This document shows positions 28,052 to 37,662 of a stretch of DNA of 64,000 nucleotides, in pieces. The notes beneath the pieces were generated by a model. It searched no databases. It had not been told where the DNA came from and was given only the letters and a program-made list of their open reading frames with translations. Origin of the DNA: CAVQEK01 sp963711495 (GTDB lineage: Bacteria; Bacteroidota; Bacteroidia; Cytophagales; Cyclobacteriaceae). Both the position numbers and the translations under genes were made by a program. The DNA lies in assembly GCA_963711495.1 (NCBI GenBank), contig CAVQEK010000003.1, positions 620,001-684,000 of the forward strand, in the 5' to 3' direction. The stretch's first letter is position 1, and every line of letters starts with the position of its first letter.

Positions 28052-28534
28052 ATGATACCCGATAATATTATTTATACCGACGGACACGACGTGACCATCA
28101 CGGATACAAAATTTGAAGTGAAGCATACTTCCTACAAATTAAATGGCATCATAAAGCATGGAATGCGGATATTGAAACCCAGAAAAGTTCCTGGCTTCAT
28201 TACCTTAATTGCTGGTGTTTTACTGGCATTCTTAAGTTTCTTTGTGCTAATTCCTTCTTCGACTTTTGCAACTGTGCAAATTGGAAGTTCATATGTCAAT
28301 ATCAATATAGCCTTATTATGGATCGGGATTGGCCTCTCCATTGCCGGGCTGGTTTCTTTGCTAATTTTCCGAACACGTTACGCCGTGCGCATTGATACCG
28401 CTGAAGGGGAGAAAAACGCTATTATTAGTACCAAAAAAGACTATATTGCTCAAATTGTCGATGCCTTAAATGAAGCAATCTATCGGTTATCTCCCAAGTA
28501 CCAAACCCGAGAAACTATCGTTCACCAAAATTGA
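28052..28534 (+). CDS. DUF6232 family membrane protein
   Basis: The 160-residue protein opens with IIYTDGHDVTITDTKFEV, a pattern typical of DUF6232 proteins. Two membrane helices follow (about residues 50-70 and 85-108), then a cytoplasmic tail ending in a helix (IAQIVDALNEAIYRL). Function is unknown; the fold suggests a small PH-like membrane protein. Confidence 0.75.
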   Translation: MIPDNIIYTDGHDVTITDTKFEVKHTSYKLNGIIKHGMRILKPRKVPGFITLIAGVLLAFLSFFVLIPSSTFATVQIGSSYVNINIALLWIGIGLSIAGLVSLLIFRTRYAVRIDTAEGEKNAIISTKKDYIAQIVDALNEAIYRLSPKYQTRETIVHQN

Positions 28535-28616
28535 TCAATGTGATATTAACACTGTTTGAATTATCGGCTTGAGCCGGGTACGCAACATACATATCTCTAA
28601 TTTATGTATGCCAAAT

Positions 28617-30842
28617 TTATGACTTGGAGGGGTTTATAATCTTCTCCGGACTGATTGGAAGGTCCCGTACTCTGATGCCACAGGCCTGGTATATAGCGTT
28701 GGCTACAGCAGCGGCAGCAGGACCCTGTGCTGATTCGCCGGCGCCGGCAGGTGGTTCACTGGGTCTGTCGAGAACTTTAACCTTGGTTTCCGGAATATCC
28801 AGGTATCGAAAGATCGGATAGGTTATCCAGTCAAGGCTGGTAATATGGTCATTATCAAATTTCACGGCCTCTTTTAGCGTCCAACTCGCAGACTGGACCA
28901 TACCTCCTTCGGTTTGGTTTTTTAAACCATCGGTATTGATCACTTCTCCCGCATCAATGGCCGCCCACATCTTTTTCACCTGAATGTGGCCAGAGCTTTT
29001 GTCGACATTCACCAGGGCTGCTACAGAACAATAAGACGCCGTATTTTTGTATCGGGAAAATGCGAAACCCAATCCCTCTCCGGCCCCCGGTTTCACCGCA
29101 TTTGTCATTTCATTCAGTTTTTTAAGACTGTCCAATGCCCGTTTATCCGATAAATGCATTTTCCTGAATTCTATTGGATCTTTGTCCGCTTTCTCAGCCA
29201 ACTCATCCATAAAAGATTCAATGGCAAAAATGTTTGCATAAGCGCCGAGACTGCGCAAGGAAGATGTTCGAAGCGGGCCATGAAAAATATGAGAACGCAA
29301 TTGTTGGTTGGCAATCGTATAATACGGTTCGGCGTTTCTGGTAGCCCCTCCCCTAAACCCGCCATCGGCAGCCTGAAATCCATTTTTAAGGTATTGTGCC
29401 GGCAATAAATTGCCAGGATTGCCTCCCGGCCGGGCACCATGCGCATCCGACCAAAGATCGTATTGCCAGCCGGTTATTTTTCCATTTTTATCCAAGCCTG
29501 CCTCCAAATCCATAATCATAAAGGTGCCATAAGGTTCCCAACCGTTTTCATCATCGCGCATCCATTGTAGACGAACGTGTTTCCCGGGATAATTCACTGC
29601 CAACAATGCTGCTTCTGCAGAAACATCATCCGCTCCGTTATGACCATAACATCCTGATCCGGGAACTCCTTTGATATGGATATCCGCAACATTCATCTTA
29701 AGCATTTTTGCAATTGATTCCCGCAAAGGATAAACCCCCTGGCTATGCGACCAAATATGAAGTTTTCCTCCCTCAAACAGGGCTACAGAGCAGGAAGGAC
29801 CATTGGCAGCGTGCATGACATAGGGCTTAGAATAGCTGGCTTTGTGTACTACAGTTGCACGATCCAAAGCCTGTGCATAATTTCCTGTTTCTTTATCCAC
29901 ATGGGAATCTGATGGTAGCGACCGAATGTATTCCTTAAGGGATTGCCCAACAGGCAGCTTGTCAGGATCTGACCATTTTGTTGCTTTCTTTAGTTGTTCC
30001 CACATCAATACGGACTGATATTCTTCTTCAGCGATTATGCCAAGAAAACTCCCGTCTTCTACTATCTTGAGCAATCCGGGCATTGATTGTATACTACTTT
30101 TATCAACGTCCAATAGCTTCGCCCCATATCCCCTGGGGTGTATCATCCTTGCATGCACCATTCCCGAAAAACGCAGGTCTTGAACATACAATGATTCTCC
30201 TTTCACCATTTTTTCAATTTCCCTTCTGGGAATGGCTTTACCAACTACCTGATAATGCTCCTTATTTTTGAGCTTTACAGGTAGATGCACTTCATCTTCT
30301 ATCTGGCGGCCTTCCAATACTTCCTGCAATGACATACTTTGGTTGGTTTTGCCGCTGATGATCCCATCTTTCAGCCTGAGGTCATCTGGATTTTCCCCCA
30401 TTTTCTTTGATGCCAGATTAAGGATCTTTTCCCGGGCCGCCGCCGCCGCATAGCGCACTGCCATCGCACTGGTTTCAATAGAACGGCTTCCCGCGGTATA
30501 TCCTTCGTTGGGAGTTCTTCCTGTCTCAGCCATGACGATCTCTACGCGGTCCATCGTCATGTCAAGTTCTTCGGCAGCTACCTGCATAATGGCCGTCTGG
30601 ATACCTTGTCCCAATTCAATTTTTCCTGTTAACACTCGAACATGTCCATTCTCCAATACTTCAATCCAGGCATTGATCTTTGGATCATTCCGTAAACTGC
30701 CCGGTAATTGCTGATCAGTCATTGCATTTTGCTGCCCACCGGGGCTACCACAACTTCCCAACAGTGGAAAGCCGATGGTCACACATCCCATGGTCCTTAG
30801 AAAGTCTCGCCGGGAGGCCTGGAAAGCTTTGTTTGTATACAT
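28617..30842 (-). CDS. Periplasmic molybdenum hydroxylase large subunit (IorB-like xanthine dehydrogenase family)
   Basis: The start is set at ATG 30842, giving 741 residues and a twin-arginine signal SRRDFLRTMG. Longer starts would overlap the upstream gene. The mature protein has the aldehyde-oxidase hammerhead and molybdopterin-binding domains; the active-site Glu lies in the C-terminal PAGAGESAQGPAAAA. These proteins hydroxylate aldehydes or N-heterocycles using molybdopterin-cytosine dinucleotide. The (2Fe-2S) subunit lies directly upstream. The FAD subunit of soluble enzymes is absent, as in the isoquinoline-oxidoreductase type, where electrons go to a cytochrome. Confidence 0.88.
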   Translation of the reverse strand: MYTNKAFQASRRDFLRTMGCVTIGFPLLGSCGSPGGQQNAMTDQQLPGSLRNDPKINAWIEVLENGHVRVLTGKIELGQGIQTAIMQVAAEELDMTMDRVEIVMAETGRTPNEGYTAGSRSIETSAMAVRYAAAAAREKILNLASKKMGENPDDLRLKDGIISGKTNQSMSLQEVLEGRQIEDEVHLPVKLKNKEHYQVVGKAIPRREIEKMVKGESLYVQDLRFSGMVHARMIHPRGYGAKLLDVDKSSIQSMPGLLKIVEDGSFLGIIAEEEYQSVLMWEQLKKATKWSDPDKLPVGQSLKEYIRSLPSDSHVDKETGNYAQALDRATVVHKASYSKPYVMHAANGPSCSVALFEGGKLHIWSHSQGVYPLRESIAKMLKMNVADIHIKGVPGSGCYGHNGADDVSAEAALLAVNYPGKHVRLQWMRDDENGWEPYGTFMIMDLEAGLDKNGKITGWQYDLWSDAHGARPGGNPGNLLPAQYLKNGFQAADGGFRGGATRNAEPYYTIANQQLRSHIFHGPLRTSSLRSLGAYANIFAIESFMDELAEKADKDPIEFRKMHLSDKRALDSLKKLNEMTNAVKPGAGEGLGFAFSRYKNTASYCSVAALVNVDKSSGHIQVKKMWAAIDAGEVINTDGLKNQTEGGMVQSASWTLKEAVKFDNDHITSLDWITYPIFRYLDIPETKVKVLDRPSEPPAGAGESAQGPAAAAVANAIYQACGIRVRDLPISPEKIINPSKS

Positions 30843-30871
30843 TGTTTGAATGCTATTTATAGTTTTTATTT

Positions 30872-31336
30872 TCAAGCCTTTATTGCTTTTTTCACTGCCC
30901 GCAATACCCTGGGATGTACACCGCATCGACAAATGTTAAGTTGCAGACTCCCGCAAATTTCCGCTTCATCAGGATTTGGATTCGTATTGAGCAGGGAAAC
31001 GGCGGCAATGACCATTCCATTGAGACAATAGCCGCACTGAGCAGCTTGCTCTTCTATGAAAGCCGATTGCACCTTGTGTAATGCACCATGCTCATTGATC
31101 AGTCCTTCCAGTGTGGTAATGGCCTTGTTTCCCACCGCCCGAACAGGCATTTGGCAACTCATGACAGCCCTGCCTTCCAGCAACACCATACAGGCGCCAC
31201 ACTGACCCAGACCACATCCGAATTTGGGGCCATTTAATTCGAGTTTGTTCCTGAGAACATACAGCAGTGGAGCTTCCGGATCAACATTTACTTTCCGATC
31301 CTGGCCGTTTACCTTCAGGGTTAAGTTTGATTTCAT
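30872..31336 (-). CDS. (2Fe-2S) subunit of molybdenum hydroxylase (IorA-like)
   Basis: The 154-residue protein has both cluster motifs: the plant-ferredoxin-like CGLGQCGACMV (with a downstream Cys in MSCQMP) and the C-terminal CGYCLNGM ... NICRCG. This is the standard small subunit passing electrons from the Mo cofactor. Its stop is 29 bases before the large-subunit start, so they form one operon. There is no signal peptide: it is probably exported with the Tat-bearing large subunit. Confidence 0.9.
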   Translation of the reverse strand: MKSNLTLKVNGQDRKVNVDPEAPLLYVLRNKLELNGPKFGCGLGQCGACMVLLEGRAVMSCQMPVRAVGNKAITTLEGLINEHGALHKVQSAFIEEQAAQCGYCLNGMVIAAVSLLNTNPNPDEAEICGSLQLNICRCGVHPRVLRAVKKAIKA

Positions 31337-31602
31337 TGAGGTTGTATTTTGATCACAATCAGATGGAAGTTACAATTTTTGCAAGGAAATAGAAAGCAAT
31401 AGACGCCTTGGTCGAACCACTTCTATATGATTTTTGGAAGTGGTGAATGAAATGTACCGCATGAAGCACTGGGTTGTATCACATAAACCATCCGGCATGG
31501 ATGAATTCAGCAGTTTGATCTATAAAGAAATTATACACGTGGTAATGAGGAGGTTTTATATATCAAATTCAATGAAATAATAGTGAGAGAACCATCAAGC
31601 TG

Positions 31603-32541
31603 TCAGAGATTGTCTCTTAAAGAAACATTGTCCGTCCCGGGGAAATCCTTGGGTAAGCTGGTATCAACTTTACGTTTGGCCAACCATTGGATGGCCCTGT
31701 GCATCTCCGTTTGAAAGGCGACGCATCTTAAACCCTCAGGATGCTGCTGGTCCTTCCAAAAGTGCCCCAGTGAGGAGTTATACACGTTGCCCTTCCCATA
31801 TTTTACCACCCATTCGATTGGAAAATTCAATCCATACTTTTCATCTTTCGCATAGGTGAGAATGGTCGTATTTTCCATTGGACCCCTGGCGTAGGTATAT
31901 ACTTCAATATCGGCATAAACCCAGCTTCTTGGCAATCCTTTTTGAATTGGGTGGTTCCCTATTCTGGTAACCAAGGCATTAATACGTTTACCATGACTGG
32001 TATTTTCACCATCTCCGGGGGCTATAATTTTTAGGTGCTCATCATCCTCAATGATCACTGCTTTGCCGAAGTCCTTTTTCCTCCAGCCAAGCCCGATCAT
32101 CCTGTTATATTCATCCCAATCTTCAAAGGCATTATTTGCTGAGTGGAAAATGTAAAGTCCCCCACCCCCATGAACAAAATTTTCCAGATTCTTTCTTGTG
32201 GCAGCACTCCAATCGACCGGGTTCCCCAAATCATTACAGTTCAATAAAACGACATCATAGGCAGCGAAATCAGGATCCCATTTTTCCAACTGTTCCTGAG
32301 TAGCCGAACTATTCGGGGAAGTCGAAATGTCAATTTTTATACCCCCATATTCGTGAAGAATACTGACGATTGCCTGGGTTGTCCGTTGCCAATCATGATT
32401 AGAAAACCCGTCAACGATGAGTAATTTAATATCCCTGTCCTTTTGGTTTTTAGCCGTAGTTGAATATACCACAAGGAATGCCAACAAAAGGCCTGGAATT
32501 AAGATTCTGCATCTTCTATTTAAGCATGTTAAAATTACCAC
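31603..32541 (-). CDS. ThuA-domain protein, probably secreted
   Basis: The 312-residue protein starts at GTG 32541 with a hydrophobic signal (ILIPGLLLAFLVVYS). The rest is a ThuA (trehalose-utilisation-like, glutamine-amidotransferase-fold) domain: IKLLIVDGFSNHDW at the start, DVVLLNCNDLG, then GGGGLYIFHSANNAF and SLGHFWKD. ThuA domains are common beside polysaccharide-utilisation genes, but their reaction is not settled. It follows the SGNH hydrolase after 76 bases on the same strand. Confidence 0.82.
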   Translation of the reverse strand: MVILTCLNRRCRILIPGLLLAFLVVYSTTAKNQKDRDIKLLIVDGFSNHDWQRTTQAIVSILHEYGGIKIDISTSPNSSATQEQLEKWDPDFAAYDVVLLNCNDLGNPVDWSAATRKNLENFVHGGGGLYIFHSANNAFEDWDEYNRMIGLGWRKKDFGKAVIIEDDEHLKIIAPGDGENTSHGKRINALVTRIGNHPIQKGLPRSWVYADIEVYTYARGPMENTTILTYAKDEKYGLNFPIEWVVKYGKGNVYNSSLGHFWKDQQHPEGLRCVAFQTEMHRAIQWLAKRKVDTSLPKDFPGTDNVSLRDNL

Positions 32542-32617
32542 TTGCTATTTTTGGTTTATTACTGTTTTAAATCCAATGATACAAAAGAGGTTCAGATATT
32601 CCAGGTTTGAACCAACA

Positions 32618-33400
32618 TTAAAATGATACGCGCTTTCCTACCTGTTTGATCCACTCTCTCGCCATCAACTCATGGCCTGCTACTCTGGGATGCACGCCAT
32701 CCCAAATCCAATAATCCGCCGGGGCTTTCTTGCAGGCCCTGTTGAACATTTCCTGAAAACCCACGAATACGGCATCGAATTCCTGAGCAAGTGACCTCAC
32801 CACAAACTGACGTTTTATGATATCGCTGTGAAAAGCGTCCCAATTTTCTTTAACCCCTCCAACTGGTAAAATAAACGGTTCGCCAAGCACAAACAATATT
32901 TGCGGAAATTCCTTCCAGGTCATTTCGAGTAATGATCGATATACTTCTTCGTACTTTTCAACCGTAATAATGGGTTTACGTTGATATACGACCGAACCGG
33001 TATCGTTTACCCCGATCAAAATACTAAGCATATCCGGTTTCAGATCTAGGGTATCATTCTGCCAACGGTTGGCCAAATCATCGACTTTGTTTCCGCTAAT
33101 GCCGCGATTATAGAACTCCAGTCTTTTTTCGGGGTAATCAGCACCTAATCGGCTGGCAATGCCAAATACGTAACCATGTCCCATGATGTGATTGGGATCG
33201 TCATTCCGGCCACGATTGCCATCAGTTATGGAATCCCCCTGAAAAAGAATAACCATCCCTTTTTTTGCCTTTAATTTATGATGATCAATTATTGTCCGGG
33301 CAAATGCCCCCATTCCGGGTAAGGCATACGATGCAACTCCCGCGAGCATTAAATTCCTGATGAATATTCGACGCGAATTGTTTTTCATCTTTTTGCGCAA
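32618..33400 (-). CDS. SGNH/GDSL hydrolase (putative carbohydrate esterase)
   Basis: The 260-residue protein has a Tat-like signal (NNSRRIFIRNLMLAG). The SGNH blocks are clear: GDSITDG with Ser57, ISGNK (Gly/Asn block), GVNDTG and the C-terminal DGVHP with the catalytic Asp and His. Such enzymes remove acetyl or other acyl groups from glycans. It lies between the beta-helix protein (32 bases upstream) and the ThuA gene, within the fucosidase-rich cluster, which suggests a deacetylase for the same glycan. Confidence 0.85.
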   Translation of the reverse strand: MRKKMKNNSRRIFIRNLMLAGVASYALPGMGAFARTIIDHHKLKAKKGMVILFQGDSITDGNRGRNDDPNHIMGHGYVFGIASRLGADYPEKRLEFYNRGISGNKVDDLANRWQNDTLDLKPDMLSILIGVNDTGSVVYQRKPIITVEKYEEVYRSLLEMTWKEFPQILFVLGEPFILPVGGVKENWDAFHSDIIKRQFVVRSLAQEFDAVFVGFQEMFNRACKKAPADYWIWDGVHPRVAGHELMAREWIKQVGKRVSF

Positions 33401-33432
33401 TTAGACCAAATCGAAAAAGAATATAATCAGTT

Positions 33433-35829
33433 TTATTGTAGATTTAAGGTTACTGTTTGTTGGGTTTGGTTTCGTTGAATCACCAAAGTTGCTGGTTCAT
33501 TTGGTTTTTGCTCTTTTTCCAGCTTAAGCAGACTGTCAAAACCATCCAACTTTTTGCCATTATATTCAAGGATAACATCACCCACACGTAAAACAGACAT
33601 TCTGGAATTTTCTGGCAATGCCAATATCAAAATGCCTTCGCTTCCAGCTAAACCTACCGCTGATTTTTCTGCTGCTGTTTCCAGATTTTTTACAGTTATG
33701 CCGTGCCACCGAAATGTTTTTCCTTCAAAAACTTTTTGTTTTATGACATCCGGGATTTCGGGCTGTTTAGCCAATTGCTTTAACCAATCCGAAACCACGC
33801 CAAACTCATCCATGGGGAAATTTTCAAATCCTATGAGGAGCGCAGGTGAATTTTCTTTTACCCGGAAATTTCCATGTTCAACATCAATAAACTGTGGATC
33901 TCCAACCAGTGAATGCATATCAGCACTATTCATGGCAAACTTCAATCGATCCGCTTCATTGGTAGCAAACAAGTTTGAATCAATCTCAGCCCCCCATTTT
34001 CCATCCGGTGGTATGGCCCTTTGCATCACGGCAGGACGATACGCCCCGTAGACAATATTATGTGCAAATATATCGCCACTGCTTTCGTACCACACGTGAG
34101 GATGCAAACTGTTATTGATGATAATATTATTGGTGGCTTCGCGATGGTAGCCTTCCCGCATTTTCAGTCCGCCATTGAGCAATACGTTATTATAGATCCG
34201 ATACCAGGTTGAACCGTCATCCAGATCGATATCCCAGCCGTGATCACAACGCCACCGGCTGTTTCTGATGATATTGGGCCCGAGCATATCCAAATAGGGC
34301 AAGGTGGTATCTTTGGCAACTTCTTTAACCGTTTCTTTTACGTCCGGGGTCCAGTAACGGTCACGACCCCAGCTATTGAAACTTCCATGATCACCGGTCT
34401 CCAATACGGTATTAAAAACATCACAATATTCTATAATATGACCGCCGAAAGTGCCTTCACTGATATTAATTCCTGCCCGGGGAACATCATAAATGGAACA
34501 ATGGCTGATCCTTATTTTGTGGGACATCGATATTTGTACCGGGGCCGTTTGCTTTTCATATCTTCCGGTCTTTGTAATGATACAATCAATAACCTGACAA
34601 TCCTCCGGGTAATTATCGCCCTTTGGACCAGGCGTACGGTCTATTTCATTATAATCCTGTTTTCCATACCTAAATAATGGGCTGCGCACCATATTGGGAT
34701 CACCGACAAAAGCAATACCATTGGCGCCACTTTCATGAATATAACAACTTCGAACCATGATCCTGCGGTTGTAGTTATTCACAAAAATGCTGTTGCCCCC
34801 TACCTGGTCAAATTCACAATTTACAATAGTACAATCTTCTGCTCCATCAAAAAAGACCGCCCCACCGCGATAGGTGGTCCAGTCACTGCGCAAAAGCGGT
34901 TCTCGATTTTCCATGAATGTTCTTGCCGCATGCCGGAAGGTAAATCCGTCTAAGTTGATAAACCGTACCGGAACTGCTTTGCTCCCGTTAAACTCAATGA
35001 GATGCTTCAGACGAACTACTTCAACAATTGCTTTTGTCAGATCTACATTTGGCTGAGGATAATAGTATAAGATCTTTTCATCAGCATTATAGAACCATTC
35101 TCCGGGTGCATCAAGTTCTTCAAAAATATTTTCTACCATCCGGTATCGGGGATGCATGGGTGATGGCCGGTTGTTTTGCCATCCTCCTTCATAATTCAAA
35201 CTTCCATCCGGGTTTTTACCGGTTATCAGCCAATGCATATCGCCCCACAAATACGCATGCATGGCATGAATATATCCCCCTTTCGGATTTTTCCATCCGG
35301 CTATTCTTTCTTCGCTGAGTGGATCATGTTCCGGATCCGGTTCGCTGGTATGGACAAGGTCCCAGGCGTCGAAAACATTTTTACCGGGAACCGCATTGGG
35401 AAAACGTGCCATTCGCTGGCGTTTCCCGTTAATATAAAGCTGGTCTATTTCGATATTTTCAGGAATTGAAGCTTTAAAGATCCCGTCTTGATATGGTTCC
35501 CAATCCAGCTTGAGACGACTTCCGCCACTGATGATGGCTTTACCCCTTTCCTCAGCACTGTAGTTGACTGGCGCTTTTACCTTTCCGTTATCTTCGCTGG
35601 TAAACCTAATGGATTGGGGAAGATAATATGTCCCGTTTGCAAAAATGACATTAACTTTCTCACTCCCAGCATACTGTCTTGCCAATTGTTGCGCATGGGC
35701 GAATGATTGAACTGGCCTGTCTTTGGTACCAGGATTTTTATCGTTGCCGTTTGGTGAAACAAATATGTTTTGGCCCCAAGTCCAAGAGGATATTATTACC
35801 AGAAATGGCAACAGCAACAATCTCTTCAT
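33433..35829 (-). CDS. Right-handed beta-helix protein with C-terminal PDZ domain (GH141-like)
   Basis: The 798-residue secreted protein (signal RLLLLPFLVIISSWTWG) opens with IFVSPNGNDKNPGTKDRPVQ and FANGTYYLPQSIRFTSEDNG, the start seen in many parallel beta-helix carbohydrate enzymes, including GH141. Repeated helix rungs run through residues ~250-600. The last ~90 residues form a PDZ-like domain (SRMSVLRVGDVILEYNGKKL). GH141 includes an alpha-L-fucosidase, and the neighbours are fucosidases, but family membership is my inference. The catalytic residues could not be pinned down. Confidence 0.75.
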   Translation of the reverse strand: MKRLLLLPFLVIISSWTWGQNIFVSPNGNDKNPGTKDRPVQSFAHAQQLARQYAGSEKVNVIFANGTYYLPQSIRFTSEDNGKVKAPVNYSAEERGKAIISGGSRLKLDWEPYQDGIFKASIPENIEIDQLYINGKRQRMARFPNAVPGKNVFDAWDLVHTSEPDPEHDPLSEERIAGWKNPKGGYIHAMHAYLWGDMHWLITGKNPDGSLNYEGGWQNNRPSPMHPRYRMVENIFEELDAPGEWFYNADEKILYYYPQPNVDLTKAIVEVVRLKHLIEFNGSKAVPVRFINLDGFTFRHAARTFMENREPLLRSDWTTYRGGAVFFDGAEDCTIVNCEFDQVGGNSIFVNNYNRRIMVRSCYIHESGANGIAFVGDPNMVRSPLFRYGKQDYNEIDRTPGPKGDNYPEDCQVIDCIITKTGRYEKQTAPVQISMSHKIRISHCSIYDVPRAGINISEGTFGGHIIEYCDVFNTVLETGDHGSFNSWGRDRYWTPDVKETVKEVAKDTTLPYLDMLGPNIIRNSRWRCDHGWDIDLDDGSTWYRIYNNVLLNGGLKMREGYHREATNNIIINNSLHPHVWYESSGDIFAHNIVYGAYRPAVMQRAIPPDGKWGAEIDSNLFATNEADRLKFAMNSADMHSLVGDPQFIDVEHGNFRVKENSPALLIGFENFPMDEFGVVSDWLKQLAKQPEIPDVIKQKVFEGKTFRWHGITVKNLETAAEKSAVGLAGSEGILILALPENSRMSVLRVGDVILEYNGKKLDGFDSLLKLEKEQKPNEPATLVIQRNQTQQTVTLNLQ

Positions 35830-35899
35830 AATGTTAGTATGGTTAATATCCGTTAAAAAGTACCCGATTGGGAAATTTCATTTAATATCAAGGATAAAT

Positions 35900-37594
35900 T
35901 TATAGCGCCCGGTTTAAAATCCATTCATTCAAAACAGGTGGTTCGTTTTCTGCCCCTGTAATATATAACCGGAAATGCCTTCCATTGACAGGCTTAAATT
36001 CCTGGGTATGTCCGCAGCCATTGGTTTTTCCGCTGATAACGTCCACCCAGTTATCACCATTTTTATATTGAAGGTCGAACTCCTGACCGTGATTATCCCA
36101 AGGATGCCATGGTTCGACAATGGAAAAACTCCCAATATTAATGGGCTCACCCAGATCTACTTCTACCCATGCTTTGTTTATTCCAGTGGCTGCTTTCCAG
36201 GCATTTTTCGGATTGCCATCAAAAAGGTTGGAAACTGCCGAGGTTGAGTCCACTGACGAGGCAATGCCCGATTTACCAGCACTGGGTATTGGGGCAACAA
36301 GTGGATCACCTTCAAATTCCAGTGCCACAATCGAAAGTAAACTATCAGGTGCATCTGCAGGAACTTTTATCTCAATCCTGTTATTATCTTGTTTCAGGCT
36401 CAGCTTTGTTTGTGGATCGGAAAGTAAATAGGCGCTGAACACCTTATTTTGCAATGGTAATTTCAATAAACCGTCTTCAGGCCAGGACACAACATGCAAG
36501 TAGAGCTTCTGCCCTTTCAACGTAGCTCTTCCCCACGGCAGATAAGAAAATGGGCTTGCTTGAGTTCCATAAATCGCTTCATGGTTGACCTTCATCCAGG
36601 TGCCAATCTGTTCTAAACGTTCTATACTGGGTTGGGGTATTTCCCCTTTTGAAGTAGGCCCAACATTAAGTAAAAAATTGCCGCCTTTCGAAACAATCTC
36701 AGATAATTTCAGGACCAGGTCTTTGGCTGATTTCCAATTGTCGTCATAAGATTTATATCCCCAAGTATCGTTCATCGTCATGCAAACTTCCCAATGCCGT
36801 CCCGGGAAACCCGTCGCAGGGATAAATTGTTCGGGTGTTTCCGTATCCCCACTTATACCACCGCCCAAGCGGTTATTGGTAATTAAATTGGGGTGTTTTG
36901 CTATAATTGGCAGAAACTTTTCCGCCCGCTCTTTTGTCATGTCTACAGGAGTATCCCACCATAATATATCTATATCGCCATAGTTCGAAAGAATTTCTTT
37001 CACCTGAGGAACAGCAATACTATCTAAATAATCATCCATGTTCCCATCCTGAGCGGGATCCCAATGTCCTCCGGCAGCAGCACCACCGCGATGGTTCCAA
37101 TCCTGTGCCTGTGAATAATAAAAGCCTATTTTGATTCCTTCCTTTCTACAAGCTTCAACCAACGGTTTGAGCAGGTCTTTCCCGTAAGGTGTGGCGTCAA
37201 CAGCATCCCAATCCGTAACCTTCGAATCGAACAATGCAAAACCGTCGTGATGCTTCGAGGTGATGACAATATATTTCATCCCTGCATTCTTGGCAAGTCT
37301 GACCCATGCCTCCGGATCATATTTTACAGGATTAAAGTCAGTAGCAAATTTTTTGTATTCAGCAACGGGAATCTTTCCCCTATTCATGATCCACTCTCCA
37401 ATACCCGGAATTTGTTTGCCTTGATAAGTCCCTGCCGGAACGGAATATACACCCCAGTGAATAAACATGCCAAATTTGGCGTCGTTCCACCATTGCATGC
37501 GATCCTGTGATACCACTTCTTTTTTTTCTTTGGGAACGCAGAAACTGAGAAGCATTGTCATCGCAATACCTAAATAAAAAAATGATTTTTTCAT
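35900..37594 (-). CDS. Alpha-L-fucosidase (GH29) with C-terminal F5/8-type domain
   Basis: The 564-residue secreted protein (lipobox-like signal ending FC) has canonical GH29 features: FIHWG at residues 44-48, the fucose-binding pair His115-His116 in KHHDGF, and the nucleophile Asp214 in LWWDTP. Residues about 425-564 form a discoidin-like (F5/8 type C) carbohydrate-binding domain. The enzyme should release alpha-L-fucose in the periplasm. It lies 68 bases downstream of the GH29-like gene and 70 upstream of the beta-helix gene, in one run of genes. Confidence 0.93.
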   Translation of the reverse strand: MKKSFFYLGIAMTMLLSFCVPKEKKEVVSQDRMQWWNDAKFGMFIHWGVYSVPAGTYQGKQIPGIGEWIMNRGKIPVAEYKKFATDFNPVKYDPEAWVRLAKNAGMKYIVITSKHHDGFALFDSKVTDWDAVDATPYGKDLLKPLVEACRKEGIKIGFYYSQAQDWNHRGGAAAGGHWDPAQDGNMDDYLDSIAVPQVKEILSNYGDIDILWWDTPVDMTKERAEKFLPIIAKHPNLITNNRLGGGISGDTETPEQFIPATGFPGRHWEVCMTMNDTWGYKSYDDNWKSAKDLVLKLSEIVSKGGNFLLNVGPTSKGEIPQPSIERLEQIGTWMKVNHEAIYGTQASPFSYLPWGRATLKGQKLYLHVVSWPEDGLLKLPLQNKVFSAYLLSDPQTKLSLKQDNNRIEIKVPADAPDSLLSIVALEFEGDPLVAPIPSAGKSGIASSVDSTSAVSNLFDGNPKNAWKAATGINKAWVEVDLGEPINIGSFSIVEPWHPWDNHGQEFDLQYKNGDNWVDVISGKTNGCGHTQEFKPVNGRHFRLYITGAENEPPVLNEWILNRAL

Positions 37595-37662
37595 GAGTTG
37601 AGATCTTATAATTTATATATTCAAAAATAGTCTAATCAAACAATTTTTAATTCCCTAAATGC

